64,000 nucleotides of DNA from Carallia brachiata (lineage: Eukaryota; Streptophyta; Magnoliopsida; Malpighiales; Rhizophoraceae): positions 291,999 through 355,998 of the forward strand of contig JADCRB010000012.1 in the NCBI GenBank assembly GCA_021464245.1, given 5' to 3'. Below are positions 46,788-58,250 of the stretch, one piece after another; within the stretch, counting starts at the first letter, position 1, and every line of letters begins with the position of its first letter. The translations under genes and the position numbers were made by a program. The notes below the pieces were generated by a model. The model saw nothing but the letters and a program-made list of their open reading frames with translations. It was not told the origin of the DNA and did no database searches.

Positions 46788-49700
46788 AACTCGGTCGTTG
46801 AACTGATTTTTCCTAGAGAAGTTCCAAGACGATCCCCAAGACTGGTAATAAATTTCCTAGTAGTTAACAATCCAAATGCATTTGGCACAAATGGCGAATT
46901 GGAGGGGTCTGGTAGCTCAGGACGGATTGATGCAGACATCAATGTTTATGAGCGTTCCAGTGTGCCGAGGAGGAATTGTATAAGGCCTGAATTCCAGTAA
47001 ACAAGGCATTTTTGGTCTCCCTACACGTGCTTTCTCTGGCATCCATGTCACGGTCAGAAATAAAGGATTTAATACATAGATTGAAATTGGAACTTAAGCA
47101 GACACAAATGCTCCTAAAGAAACTTGACTTGCAACGGCTGAATGGTGCTGCGGCAGCAACTTCAAGTGACATTCTTAGTTGCAGCAATGCAGCAAATGGG
47201 CCTCATGATGCAACTTTTGAAAAGTAATTGGTAGAAAATTCTGTTTTGAGCAAGAAAACTATTCGTACCTATAAAGGGCATGCGTGGGGTAAGGGGGTTG
47301 GTTTTGGGAAGTCACAATCCGCAATGGAGGTTAGCATCGAGCACTAAAAACATGGTGTTAATGAAAAAGTGTGATGCACTGCTGAGACGGTGGATGTCAC
47401 GTCAATACGGCTGGGTTTTCAGTGAGCCAGTTGATAGGGTGATATTGTTCATCCCAGATTATTTAACTATTATTAAGCATCCAATGGATTTGGGGACTGT
47501 AAGGATGATGACGGCTTTCGGTCTGTACTCAGGTCCTTTGGATTTTCTTCCTGATGTGAGGTTTACTTTCGAAAATGCTTTGGAGTACAATCCACCTGGG
47601 CATCGTGGTGTACACTTGGTGGCAGATACTCACCAAGTACTAATTTCCAATCTTTATCAGAGAAGTAGGACCCAGTGAAGGACTGCTTTGGAGTACTTTC
47701 GAAGTGAGATGGAAAACAATTGAGAAAAAATTACCAAGGGCTGATTTCCAATCTTTGTCAGAGAAGTAATCTCTTTTCAACATGAAATGCCAAAACCTGT
47801 GAAGTGGGTGATGGCAGATGAAGAGAACCACAATTTAGGCAGTAAACTGGAATCTCTGTTGGGGAAAATGCCTGCAAATGTTATTGATTTCTTGAAGAAA
47901 CACAGTTCAAATGGGGCTGGTGGTGGAGAGGATGAGATAGAGATAGATATTGATGATCTTAGTGATGAACATAGTTTACATTGAGGAAGCTTTTAGATGA
48001 GTATTTAGAAGAAAAACAAAATAACCAAACAAGGGAGGAGCCTTGTGAGATAGAGGTATCCTATTGCTTTGGCTTACCGATTATCTGTCTTCTTTTGAAC
48101 TTTTTGATGAAAATTAATCCTTTATTAATTATCACAGCTGTTGAATGGATCAGGCCCAAGTAATTCAGCCATGCAGCATTATAAAGTTGGTCGTCTCTTT
48201 TCCTTGGTTGCATGTGTAGAATCTGGGTTTCAGGCGTACACATTTGAAGCTTTTCTCAGTTGACGAATCACCTGATGAGGAGGTTGACGTTCGTGGCTTT
48301 GAGCCTCCTGTCTCAAGCTATCTTCCCATGGAGATGGAAAAGGGCAAGTCTGCTTACTAAGGCAAATCATGCATTAGAAAAATTTCTTAGCCTGGAACAA
48401 AGATTATACTGATTGATTTTACAGAGATCAAGCCTCCTTAAGATTTAATGGCACTTTTTTTTTTCCTTTTTTTTCTGGAACTTAAGCTGAAAACAGTTTC
48501 AGAAGGATTTAATTAGCTGCAAATTTTATATCTGCATTCTGGTTTCACCTTCACAGAAGCTATTTGCTAGATCTTATAACTTCATCTCAGTGCCAAAAGA
48601 GCTTAATGTGAAAATGTGAATTTTCCTTGTAGTTCTCTCTTTTTCATGTGTTTCTTTTCTTTTCCTTTCTGTTTTGTTCATTTCAATTCAGACTCTGGAA
48701 GTTCTTCTGAAAATGAATCTGAGGATGGAAAAGTTTTTTTTTTTTTTTCACTCTTTTGCATATATCTGAGGTGATTCTTGTTCGTGTATTAACAAATTGG
48801 GATTATGTGTTTGAAGTGTTGTATAATTCCAATTAATATTCTCCTTTAGGATCTTCAGATGCTGGGTTCTGGAGCTCAATTAATCAATCAAACAAATGTT
48901 GCTGACACTTTGGAGATGAATGGTGAGCATCCTTATCTAAAGCCATTTTTTCCCTGATGCATATCTTTTGTAGAATAGTTTGCTAAGTTGGACCAATATA
49001 CAGTATCTGTTAGTGAGTTGGATCAGCTCAAACCAAGTTCCCAACAGAAGCCAAGCTCTGCTTAATCAGTCTCCTATCAAGATGGTAAGCTTTTAGCATG
49101 AGGAAAGAATTGCTTTCCTGTTGGTCTCAGAAGTAGCATCACACTTATTTTCCTGTAATCATTGCAGAGGAAAATGTTCCGACTGAGAGCCAGGTCCCCT
49201 CTGAGAAATTTTATAGGGCTGCTTTGTTGAAGAATTGATTTGAGCACTTGAGAAAAGTCACTTTCAAAGGTTGGTTGTGTATTTGACCTGCCAGCAACTT
49301 AATATCTCTCTACATTCTCATTTTTGAGCACCAAACGGTTTTGCATGTTGTATTGGAATCAGAGTGCCAAGGGCGATCCTGTGAAACTGCGCTGGAAGAG
49401 AGAGGAATTCAAAATCTGGATAAAGAAAGGTTTTGGCTTGCCCTTGAACATTTACAAATTGGCAGTTGATACATATGAATGCTCCAGGTTGCTTTTTAGG
49501 TCCTGTGTATATAATAGCTCTTAATTTATTTGTTTGAATTATCGCATATATGATTTGCATTTCCATGAGCATCTGCCAAGTAATGGTTTGCAATTTTCTG
49601 TCTAGGAAAAGCAAGGTTGCAGGCAGAAGCAAAGGCTGCTGAAGATGCTTGAAAGCATGCTGAAGCAGCAGCTGCAGCTGAGGCTAGACGGAAGAGAGAT

Positions 49701-50040
49701 TGAAAGAGAAGCAGCTTGTCAGGTGCTAATAAAGGTAAAAGTGCAAATTTCGTGTTGCAGAATTACGGAATTCTAATGTGTATCTTGTGCTGGTTTTTAT
49801 TGGACTGGTATCATATTTGCAGATGGAATAGACTGTTGAGATTAATGAGAACGCTTGGTGTCCTGAAGAATTAGAAATGCTTAGGTCTGCCCATCAATTA
49901 CCAAGTTCTGTCGGTAAGACGAGCCCCGATTAATCTCGGGAATGCTTACGTGGCTTCAATTTTGGGGGCAGCAACGGTTGGAACAACTATGGTTGCTCAT
50001 GAAAGAGCTCAAAACCCGGGTAAAGTTATAGGAGGGAGAA
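46788..50040 (+). pseudogene. Decayed GTE-type (BET family) bromodomain/NET transcription factor gene
   Basis: The parts of a plant GTE8/GTE11-like gene occur in order with introns. They are PRRSPRL after an acceptor at 46787, then the bromodomain at about 47363-47640 (LLRRWMSRQYGWVFSEPVD, IPDYLTIIKHPMDLGTV, FENALEYNPPG). The NET domain follows at about 47787-48060 ([35 protein letters not shown], then [13 protein letters not shown] in another frame). Next are an acidic segment DSGSSSENESEDGK at about 48690, a lysine/arginine and alanine-rich coiled-coil region (KGDPVKLRWKREE at about 49370, then AEAKAAED at about 49625) and finally MEKTVEINEN-like and FGGSN-like sequence up to about 50040. 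Multiple frameshifts and stops lie within and between the domains (after LGTV, after DEH, between exons). A leader exon may lie at about 46080-46239. BET proteins bind acetylated histones; this copy cannot encode one. Confidence 0.9.
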
Positions 50041-50927
50041 ATTGATTGAGTTTGGTGTTGATTTTATGTGCATGAATGATGAACCAATAAAAGGAGCAAC
50101 AGGGTCATGCAAAAATCTTGACCCAGGGGAAATAACTGTGGCCTTGGCGTTTTGGGAAAAGTAATGGACTAATGGCAGTGTAAATACAAAATTAAAAACT
50201 CCATAGAAGTTTAAACTTATCATTAGAGGGCGGCGAACTTTGACCTTGTAAATCCCCGTAGAAGTTTAAACTTTTAGGATAGCTGTCAAGATGGTATCAC
50301 CATGGACCTACTTCAAAGGCAATGTAATCGCCTATAAAATGAACCCAACAGTTTTGATTAAAGGAAAACAGTCACTGCGAGCCAACTTCAACGGCATGTC
50401 TCGAAACAACGCGAGACACGAAAATGTTAGATAATCGTAGTCAAAAATACTGTATCCAACAGTCTTGACAGGATTGACATAATGTAAAAAAATCAGAAAA
50501 GAAACTCTCAATTGTGAATTCGGATTTGAATCCCTGTTATACTTTCGAATTGCAGACGCTTCCTTTTTAGTTTCTCGTTTGATAAGTGGTCACGGCATAA
50601 TGGGGGAAGGAAAATACTGGTCATGGTCGGAAAAGGGATAGAGAAGTGCATACGGAGTGAGAGTAGAAAATCTGAATCTCAAACGCATGGAAGACAAAGG
50701 GAGCAAAGAGCGACCCACTGGTAAGAACCAGAAAGAAACCTTTTTTCAACATCCTCGGGCTCTCAACTCCTTGAGAAGTACGACGAACAAAACCAAAAAC
50801 CTCTCTCTGCCTTAAATAATCCAACTTTCCACCAAAACTCACCGGCCACCACCACCATACACCTAGTACTTCCCCTGTTCCTTCCTTGTAAAAGTAAGCG
50901 AGGTTCAGTCCTTCCTGATAACTATAA

Positions 50928-50967
<40 letters not shown>

Positions 50968-51112
50968 TTATTTTATTTTATTTTTGTGGTTTACCCCTTC
51001 CTATAAATATTAATTGACATACAAAGCCACTAACTTTCTCAACCTGCATTTCGTTTCATTTCAATTTTTTTTCTTTGGTCTACACAAATCTAAAAATTGG
51101 GTTTTTGTAAAA
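50041..51112. other. Spacer and TLC gene upstream region
   Basis: AT-rich with a (TA)n run at 50934-50964. A GTAGAAGTTTAAACTT word is repeated near 50205 and 50262. The last 100 bases before 51113 are pyrimidine-rich and are the likely leader of the TLC gene. Confidence 0.5.
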
Positions 51113-51867
51113 ATGGAAACCCCAACCTCGTTCCTCCAATCTATACCAAATCTTCCTCTTTTCTTTCTGTTCTTCGTTTTGATCTATGTCATAGCTTACT
51201 TCATTGTCTTTCGCAACTGGACCCCCAAGACGCGACCCGAAGCGTCCAGTTGCTTAATCTCCATCTTCCACGGCACCCCCGCTGTTTTCTTGGCATCTCG
51301 CGCAATCTTCACCGACCCAAATCGTGGCTTCTCATCGCCAAACACAAGAACCCAAAATTCGGTTCTAGAATTCAGTATCGCCTACTTTTCCATGGATCTG
51401 CTCCATTACCTTATCTTTTATCCGGAAGATGTTCTCTTCATCGGCCACCACCTGGCCACCCTCTTTGTTTTTCTCACCTGCCGGTGCCTGGTGAACCATG
51501 GAGCATATGCAATACTCTCCTTGCTGGTCTTCGCTGAAGTGACTAGTGCGTGTCAGAATGCTTGGACGTTAGCCAATGCACGGAGAATGGATGCCCACTT
51601 TGCGGCCAGGGTTTATGACCTCTTGTCGCCGCTGTTTTGTGGGTTTTATTCTGTAGTTAGAGGTTGCTTGGGGCCCTACTTCACTTATCAAATGGGGCAT
51701 TTTATATGAGTGGAGCTGCTGACGGGGTTATACCTAGGTGGGTTTGGGTGTCTTGGTTGCTTGTGGTGATCACTGCAATTTGCGTAAGTATACTTTGGAT
51801 TACCAACTTGTGGCTTCAATTGTACAGAGAATGGGGTTGCAAATCTCATAACAAGAAACTGAGATAA
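51113..51867 (+). CDS. TLC (TRAM/LAG1/CLN8) domain membrane protein, one frame break
   Basis: Single exon. The start METPTSFLQS at 51113 follows an A-rich context and precedes a hydrophobic segment (LFFLFFVLIYVIAYFIVF). The TLC domain follows with the typical SIAYFSMDLLHYLIFYPE and FIGHHLATLFVFLTCRC, then LLSLLVFAEVTSACQNAW and GFYSVVRGCLGPYFTYQMG. At about 51692-51696 the frame stops because a run of G is one base short. Shifted by one, it continues at once with AFYMSGAADGVIPRWVWVSW, a last membrane segment (LLVVITAICVSILWITNLWL) and a basic tail ending KKLR at 51867, the normal family end. Total would be about 251 aa with five or more membrane segments. Either a real frameshift allele or a homopolymer error. 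Plant members are poorly characterised lipid-linked ER/plastid proteins; from memory At3g27270 is a relative. Confidence 0.85.
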
Positions 51868-53128
51868 GAAAATGATATAGTTTCTATTTAGTTGATTTTT
51901 AATGTTTGCTAGGCTTTTTCTTTTTGGTTGTCTTCTTATATCCTTTATACACTTTTTTTTCCTTTCCAATTTCAATATTTTTCAATCTGAGCTTGTTTGT
52001 TTGAGATATTTTCTATTTGATTTTCCTAGTGTGTTGGGGTAAGTTGATCTCTGGCTAATGGATATGCCTGCTTGCCTGCTTCTTTGGAATAATTCTGATG
52101 CCTCCCGTTAATGCTTGTAGTGGTTATTCTGATGCATTTTGTTAATCTTTGTAGTATTTATTTGCTTGAATCAATTCAACGTATACGAGTGATTGAAAGT
52201 TGAAATCCTTCAATTGGTTTTGATAGATCTAAGCTTTGAACAGTTTATTAGTTCAACGTTACGCAATTGAAATCCTTCAATTGTGGCTCTTTGCAGCCCC
52301 CTAAGTGACAGCTACAAAGTTTTTCTGTTCTGTTCCTGTTATTCAGAATATTAATCTTGTTGGAATCCGAATCCTCAAACCGATAAATAAGTTGCTCTAA
52401 GACACTCATTTCCTGACCAGAGTGAGGAGTATGGCAGTTGTGCTTTTTAACCATCACCGCAGTGCAAAAAGTCTGACTGCACTAACAATCTTCAAACCAA
52501 TGAATAGGTAGCTTTAAGATGCTAATTTCCTGATCGGAGTCGGAATATGGCAGTTGTGCTTTTTAACCATCACTGCACTGCCACAAATTTGACTGGTTTT
52601 TACATAATGGCGCTGAGGTGCCAAATAACATGCATCGCTATAGGTAACATCTGCATTGAAGAAAATTCCCCTTCTCTCTACTTTTTCGCCTTTCGTTCGT
52701 TATTCTTTTGCCTATTTGCGTTCCGCATCTGAAAATTGGAAGGCAGAAGTTGAAGGCTTCAGCCAGGTGGTCGAAAGGAGTTGGGAATTGAGAGCTGTGT
52801 ACGGTTACATTTTCCTACCGTAGCAGGAATGTGTCCAGAAAATTGTGACGGCTTGTTAGTAGAGAAACGTTAACGTTTTCCCGTGCAAGGTCCACCCACT
52901 CTATTATGACTTTAATTTCCGAAATGTTGCATTTTTAATTGAAACCTCAAGTTCTGTAAGAATACTAATATACAAAGAAGAATCAAAGCTGGAGGTGTCA
53001 TGTGACTAAGAGCACATATGTTGTGCCAATATGCATTTGCCACGCTTATTACACTGCAAAGGAAACGCGAGTACATTATTTATCCACATTTGTTGTGACC
53101 ATCAGATCGACTACAAAGAAATATTTGC
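51868..53128. other. Spacer with a 117-bp tandem duplication
   Basis: 3' flank of the TLC gene and of the convergent LHT gene. Contains the duplicated unit at 52370-52597, listed separately. No other structure is seen. Confidence 0.5.
52370..52597. repeat. Tandem duplication, two diverged copies of about 117 bp
   Basis: Copies start at 52370 (AATCCTCAAACCGATAAATA) and 52487 (AATCTTCAAACCAATGAATA). They share the long word TATGGCAGTTGTGCTTTTTA, with perhaps 80% identity overall. Confidence 0.85.
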
Positions 53129-55715
53129 TCAAGAGAAAAACTTGTAGTTCTTGGCACTAATTATAATACTCCTTAGTCCTCCAATAGGTGACAAAATCAT
53201 TAACAATAGTCCGAGTATGATGCAGATCTGAAATGGAGATAGCATAAGAATGGAGTTAGTTGTTTTTGAACTACAAGACTATGCGAAAATTAATGAGGCG
53301 AGACTTACCCAGTTGGTACACCATGATAAGCTAAACTTCCTTGGTTTATAGACAGCAAGCCACATGGTGCAGGGGAGCTGCAAAATGATAAAGAATAGTT
53401 GATTTTTGGTTTGAAAAAATATTGTTTCCAACGTTCTGTATCTTGGCAAGAAGAGATGATCTTACGAAGTAAGTTGTAGGAGCAAAAGCAAAACCGCCAA
53501 AGAAACCGAGAAGACCGCCAAAGAAAGGAAAGCAGATGGCAACAAACATTGTCAATGCTGAAACAAAATTGAAGTCGTTTTAATATCCATTTAAACCATA
53601 TTAGACTCCTTTCAAGATCACATTAATAAGATCAAAAATTGAGAAGGAAATCGAGGTGCTTACCAACATATATATTGCGGACAAAGAATCGAAGGATTGC
53701 ACTAGGCTTGAAATGGAATTTCTTTACCAATGCAGTCTCTATCATGTCAAAAACTGGCATTGCATAGAGCTACATGACGAGAATAAAAAATAAAAGGCAT
53801 AATTTTTGTTAGTTACCAGTTAGAAATATAATCATGACTAACCTGCCAGAAGAGAACTGAAGCAAGTCACACCTGATAGCTTCCGATGACATGGACAACG
53901 ACAAACATATTAGCAGCGACAATAAGCCATGTGGGTCTCTCTAGTGAGATGAGGATGTTGTCTTCAACATTATTGCCGAATATGTAGTAACCAACCAGAG
54001 CAACAGGGAAGTAGCACAAGGCTACAACTAGATAGGCAATTACAACTCCTCTCCACATGGGTCCTTTGGATGGCTTTTCGGTGTAGACGGGTTGTTGCTT
54101 GAATTTCCAGCACAACATTGTGGCCAGCATAGGCAAAAGCAACATCACCTAAGGCACTCAAGAAGTTGAAGACTGTTCCTGAGGTTGTTGAGGCCTTATA
54201 ACTGTACTCCACGTTGGGCTGGACACCCTTATGAACGGAAGCAGACCAAGCGATAGTAGAATAACTGCAAAGATAACCATCATATCAAACAAAAAACTTA
54301 TGCTTGCTCATCCCTTGGCAAAGTTGAAACATGTGAGTACTATGATTACTCCTTTGTCTGCTGTGTTAGAGTATAAAATCTCGTTTCCGATCAACATAAA
54401 GATAGGGTCTGGCTTGTAATATATGTGAAGTTTTACCATCCGGCATGTTAAGTTTTGTGCTGGCGTGAGATTTCACCACTAGATATCAGAGATTTGATTT
54501 ACCCGTCGATTCTCTTGTAATTGAAGTTCAGTTTAAATAGTGTCACAGACTAGTCCAATTCTCGAGTAATTACTTGGTGTCATTACCAGCCAATGGCTAC
54601 CTTAAACTTTCCTAATTGTTTGCATCATAGATAGTCGTAATAAGCACAACACAACGATTTGTGAAATGACAGATAAAAGACAAATACCTCAAAGACATAA
54701 CTGCTGCAGCAAGTGAAACACCTGAGATAGAGTTAAAGTTAGGGAGGTGAGCGAGAACAAAATGAACAGAGGCAAAAATCATGATGAAATAGGTCAATTT
54801 GATAGGCTTGCAACTATCGCCGCAAACTAAGTCGTGGACTTTTTTCAGTGATTTTCCTCCAGTAACCATGTAGACTATATCCACCCCAACTTCACAAATC
54901 AGTTGTTGAGGCACCACTATGTAAAGGCCTAATTTTTCACCAAAGGCATACTGGCCCAGCTCATGGTATCTATCAAACCGTTTCCCATGAACCATTTCAT
55001 GCATCTGAACCATTTGCCACAGTGTATATAGAGTAATAACCCATGATAGGATCAGAATGACCACACCGGGACCCCTGAAATCAGATCTACGATGTTAAGA
55101 ATATATATTGAGTAAATAAATAACGAGAAAGGAAAATAATACAACTCTAATAAACAATTTAGATTACATATACGATATACATATGAAATAATTCATTTTT
55201 TATTGTAATAAAATTATTATAATTATTATTCTCCTTTCTTTCTAATGATACCATCCAAGATTTGACATGGCAGATGGAAGACTGAGGACGCCTGCTCCAA
55301 CCATTGCGGTAACATTGTGGAAAGCTGAGTACCACCATTTTGCATTTCTTGAAGAAGTGATTGGAAGCCAATCATCAATTTCCTTTTGCCTTTTCTGCCT
55401 GTGGCTGATCTTATCACATCATCACACACCGCAACAAAATTCCTCAGAGGATATTAGCAAAAGATAAAAGCACTTAATATATTGGCCTACAACCTATATT
55501 TTTAAAATCAAAATCCCATCATGATTTTGTGATGTATATTATAAAATTGCTTTAAACCTTGCAAAGGCTTAATAAACGCTAAGGTTGCCCTTAGATATGT
55601 GTCTCAATCTGTGTACATGCATGCATGCTTGAGAAGACCAGGAGAGGCAGAGATGGAAACTTACATCCCTGGAAAAATTAGGTGCCTGCTCAAATGGTGG
55701 AGCTTGAGTGCCCAT
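53129..55715 (-). CDS. LHT-type amino acid transporter (lysine histidine transporter-like), with 2-base deletion
   Basis: Eight exons: 55665-55715, 55252-55394, 54688-55074, 53873-54264, 53664-53769, 53466-53557, 53309-53377 and 53129-53227. Family blocks are all present: [154 protein letters not shown] and SPIGGLR. LHT proteins are proton-coupled, broad-range amino acid importers of the plasma membrane (AAAP family, about 11 membrane helices). Exon 4 is 392 bases where phase requires 394. Two bases seem missing just after EIQAT (about 54094-54115), shifting the frame; with them the protein would be 446 aa, the usual LHT1 length. As written, the reading frame is broken. Either recent loss of function or sequence error. 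Confidence 0.9.
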
Positions 55716-56991
55716 GATTGTGAAACCCCTTAAACTTCAATACAGAAATAAGAAAGAAAGGTTTAACCGGATGATATTGTCACAAACTTCATGAAATATA
55801 GATCAAGAAGAGAGTCTAGTCTACAAGACTCCCAAAACTGCAGGAAGCTTACCTCTGTTTGTACGAGGATGCCAACGAAACGGACTTCCAAACGTATTGC
55901 ACAAGTTTTTCGCTCTCCTTCCTGTAATATATATGGTAAGAAGCTGAAATGAGGAATTATATATTATGACAACGTGGAAATATCCGTCCTCCAGCTTCAA
56001 GACAATGAATGTATACGATATAAACGGCATTAATTGAAATCAGCGGATTTTTAGTCAAAATTATGTAAATTGTGCGCTAAAATAAATATAAGAAATAGCA
56101 TCCACCTCAACAAAAAAAAAAAAAAAAAAACAAAGGCATTTTGGTAGTAAGCTAAATTAACGGATTTTTTTTGAAATCGAATTTCTCTCTATTTATTTAT
56201 TTGTTTAGGATTAACATCCTCTCTAATTTAACTGGTTTGCGTTGGCTCATGGTGTTAATCGATATTAATACCGTGGAATCAACTAAGATGGATGATGTAA
56301 ATATACGGATCCCCTTTCTCTCAATTTCTGTTCTTCCCCCGATATAATCATAACCATGCCATTTAAATCCAATGGCAATGACTAATTCGGCACCATCAAA
56401 TATTTTAGCGGTACCATTACCATGTATATCTGTTTTAACCACATTGAGTGAAAAGTGACCATCAAATCTTAGACTCGGAAAATTCGTGAGATCGAATATT
56501 ATTATTTTCCTAGAACTCGCACAGAAGTGGTATTTAAGTGCAAAACACTACCTTGACAAGTTAAACAAGTTCTTGTTTTCATTAACTAATATTTAACATT
56601 TTGAAAATCGAACCAAACAGATCAGTTTTCAAAAAAAAAAAGTGATCCGGTCTAATTTTGCTCACAATTTGGGAGGCAAGTGAGCCGATCAAAAAACAGG
56701 AAACCGGTCTGTTCAATCAAAAACCAACGAACCAGAGTCTGTTTTTCGGTTTGATCAATTATAATCTGGCAACATGTCGAGCTTAAGAAGCCCACATCAC
56801 CCAAATTGAAAATAAATGGACAGAAAACAGTGAGTCTGGAATTCAAAGCAATAAATGAAGAAAAGTACAAAGTTTCAATTGTCACTTGACCATGCATGTA
56901 TTTTCCATTTGTACATTCCCATGCGTGTATATTTCCAACAATGGGTACATTTATTACCATAGTTTTTTCAAGCAACCACTATTAAATGACA

Positions 56992-57147
56992 CAAAAGCCA
57001 AAATTGGTTAAGAGTGATTGTGATGATGATGTTTTTATACTCTTTCTTTTTTCATGGGAATCATTTATACAAAAGCCAAATTTGGTTAAGTGTGATTGTG
57101 ATAATGATATTTTTAGACTCTTTCTTTTTTCATAAGAATCATTTATT
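56992..57147. repeat. 78-bp tandem duplication, two copies
   Basis: Copies start CAAAAGCCAAAATTGGTTAA at 56992 and CAAAAGCCAAATTTGGTTAA at 57070. They differ at only a few positions and both end in AATCATTTAT. Confidence 0.9.
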
Positions 57148-58078
57148 TACATATTTTAAAAATATATTGTATGCTTTATTTATTTGAAGAAAATTTAAAA
57201 TATATTAATTTATTTTTTTAAATTTAGACCAGTTATTTACTGTTGCTTTCATCCTTAAGAAATGAAAACCCATAAATTAATTTAAATTAAAAATATTTAA
57301 ATTACAACATCTTTTGTCCTTAATTTATTTGAATTAAATTTCTTATCACTTTTAATACATTATATTAATCAATTTTAACATATTGAATTACTTTGTCCTC
57401 AATTACTTACTTTTATACAATATATTAATTAATTATGCAATATTGTCGTATGTTAAATTATGAATTACATATAATTAACTCTCTTAAATGTAATATTATA
57501 ATATATAATATACTTATATTTGTATCTTTGTCTATCAATATTCTAATAAATATTGGTTCAACTTTAGTTAAATTGATAGAACAAATTAACAAATTAACCT
57601 TTAAACTTCTAAAATTTTCAGTTTAATTACTGGTTTAGTTTTTAAAACATTATTAATATCTCTTTGTTACCGAGTTCCAAAAAAAAATGAAAATCTTTAA
57701 TTGGAAGCGACCTGAAAGTTGAAAACCTTTTGCGCTAACAACGTAAGTGCAATCCATCCAAGCGAATTGCAAAGCGACTGCATATCCTAATTTCCAACCT
57801 TTTTTTCATTGCTCAAACGTCCGAAAAACCGCAACATCCGCCAAGCAAAGGATAATATGGAAAAGAGAAGACTCCAAAGTACAAACCACAAAGAGGAGTA
57901 TAATAGATTAACAGTGCAATAAAGTCGAGGGAAATCGTTATGCCACATTAACGTTTTCCCTTCGATCAAAAAAAATCGCTATGCCACATGTCGGGCCGCA
58001 CAAGCACAGTGTCGTTGGATATGTTAATTGGAGGTGTTGGACAAATAATTTTGAGCGTCCGTATATGTTCTGAATTTT

Positions 58079-58250
58079 TTATCTCAAGAAATGTTTCGAG
58101 TGAAATTGCAACTACTATTTTTGAAATGATGATTGATATTTTTAAAATGTAAAAATAATAAGTATTTTAAAAATATCAATGTTCGTTTTAAAAATATCAG
58201 TTATTATTTCAACCGAAACAAATCCCGAAACAAAAACTACTGAGATACCA
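58079..58250 (+). repeat. AT-rich MITE-like repeat, copy 2
   Basis: Begins TATCTCAAGAAATGTTTCGA and ends AAAACTACTGAGATA, so the outer seven bases TATCTCA/TGAGATA are inverted. The interior has TGATATTTTTAAAATG repeated in both directions. It is related to the repeat ending at 12330. Confidence 0.6.
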
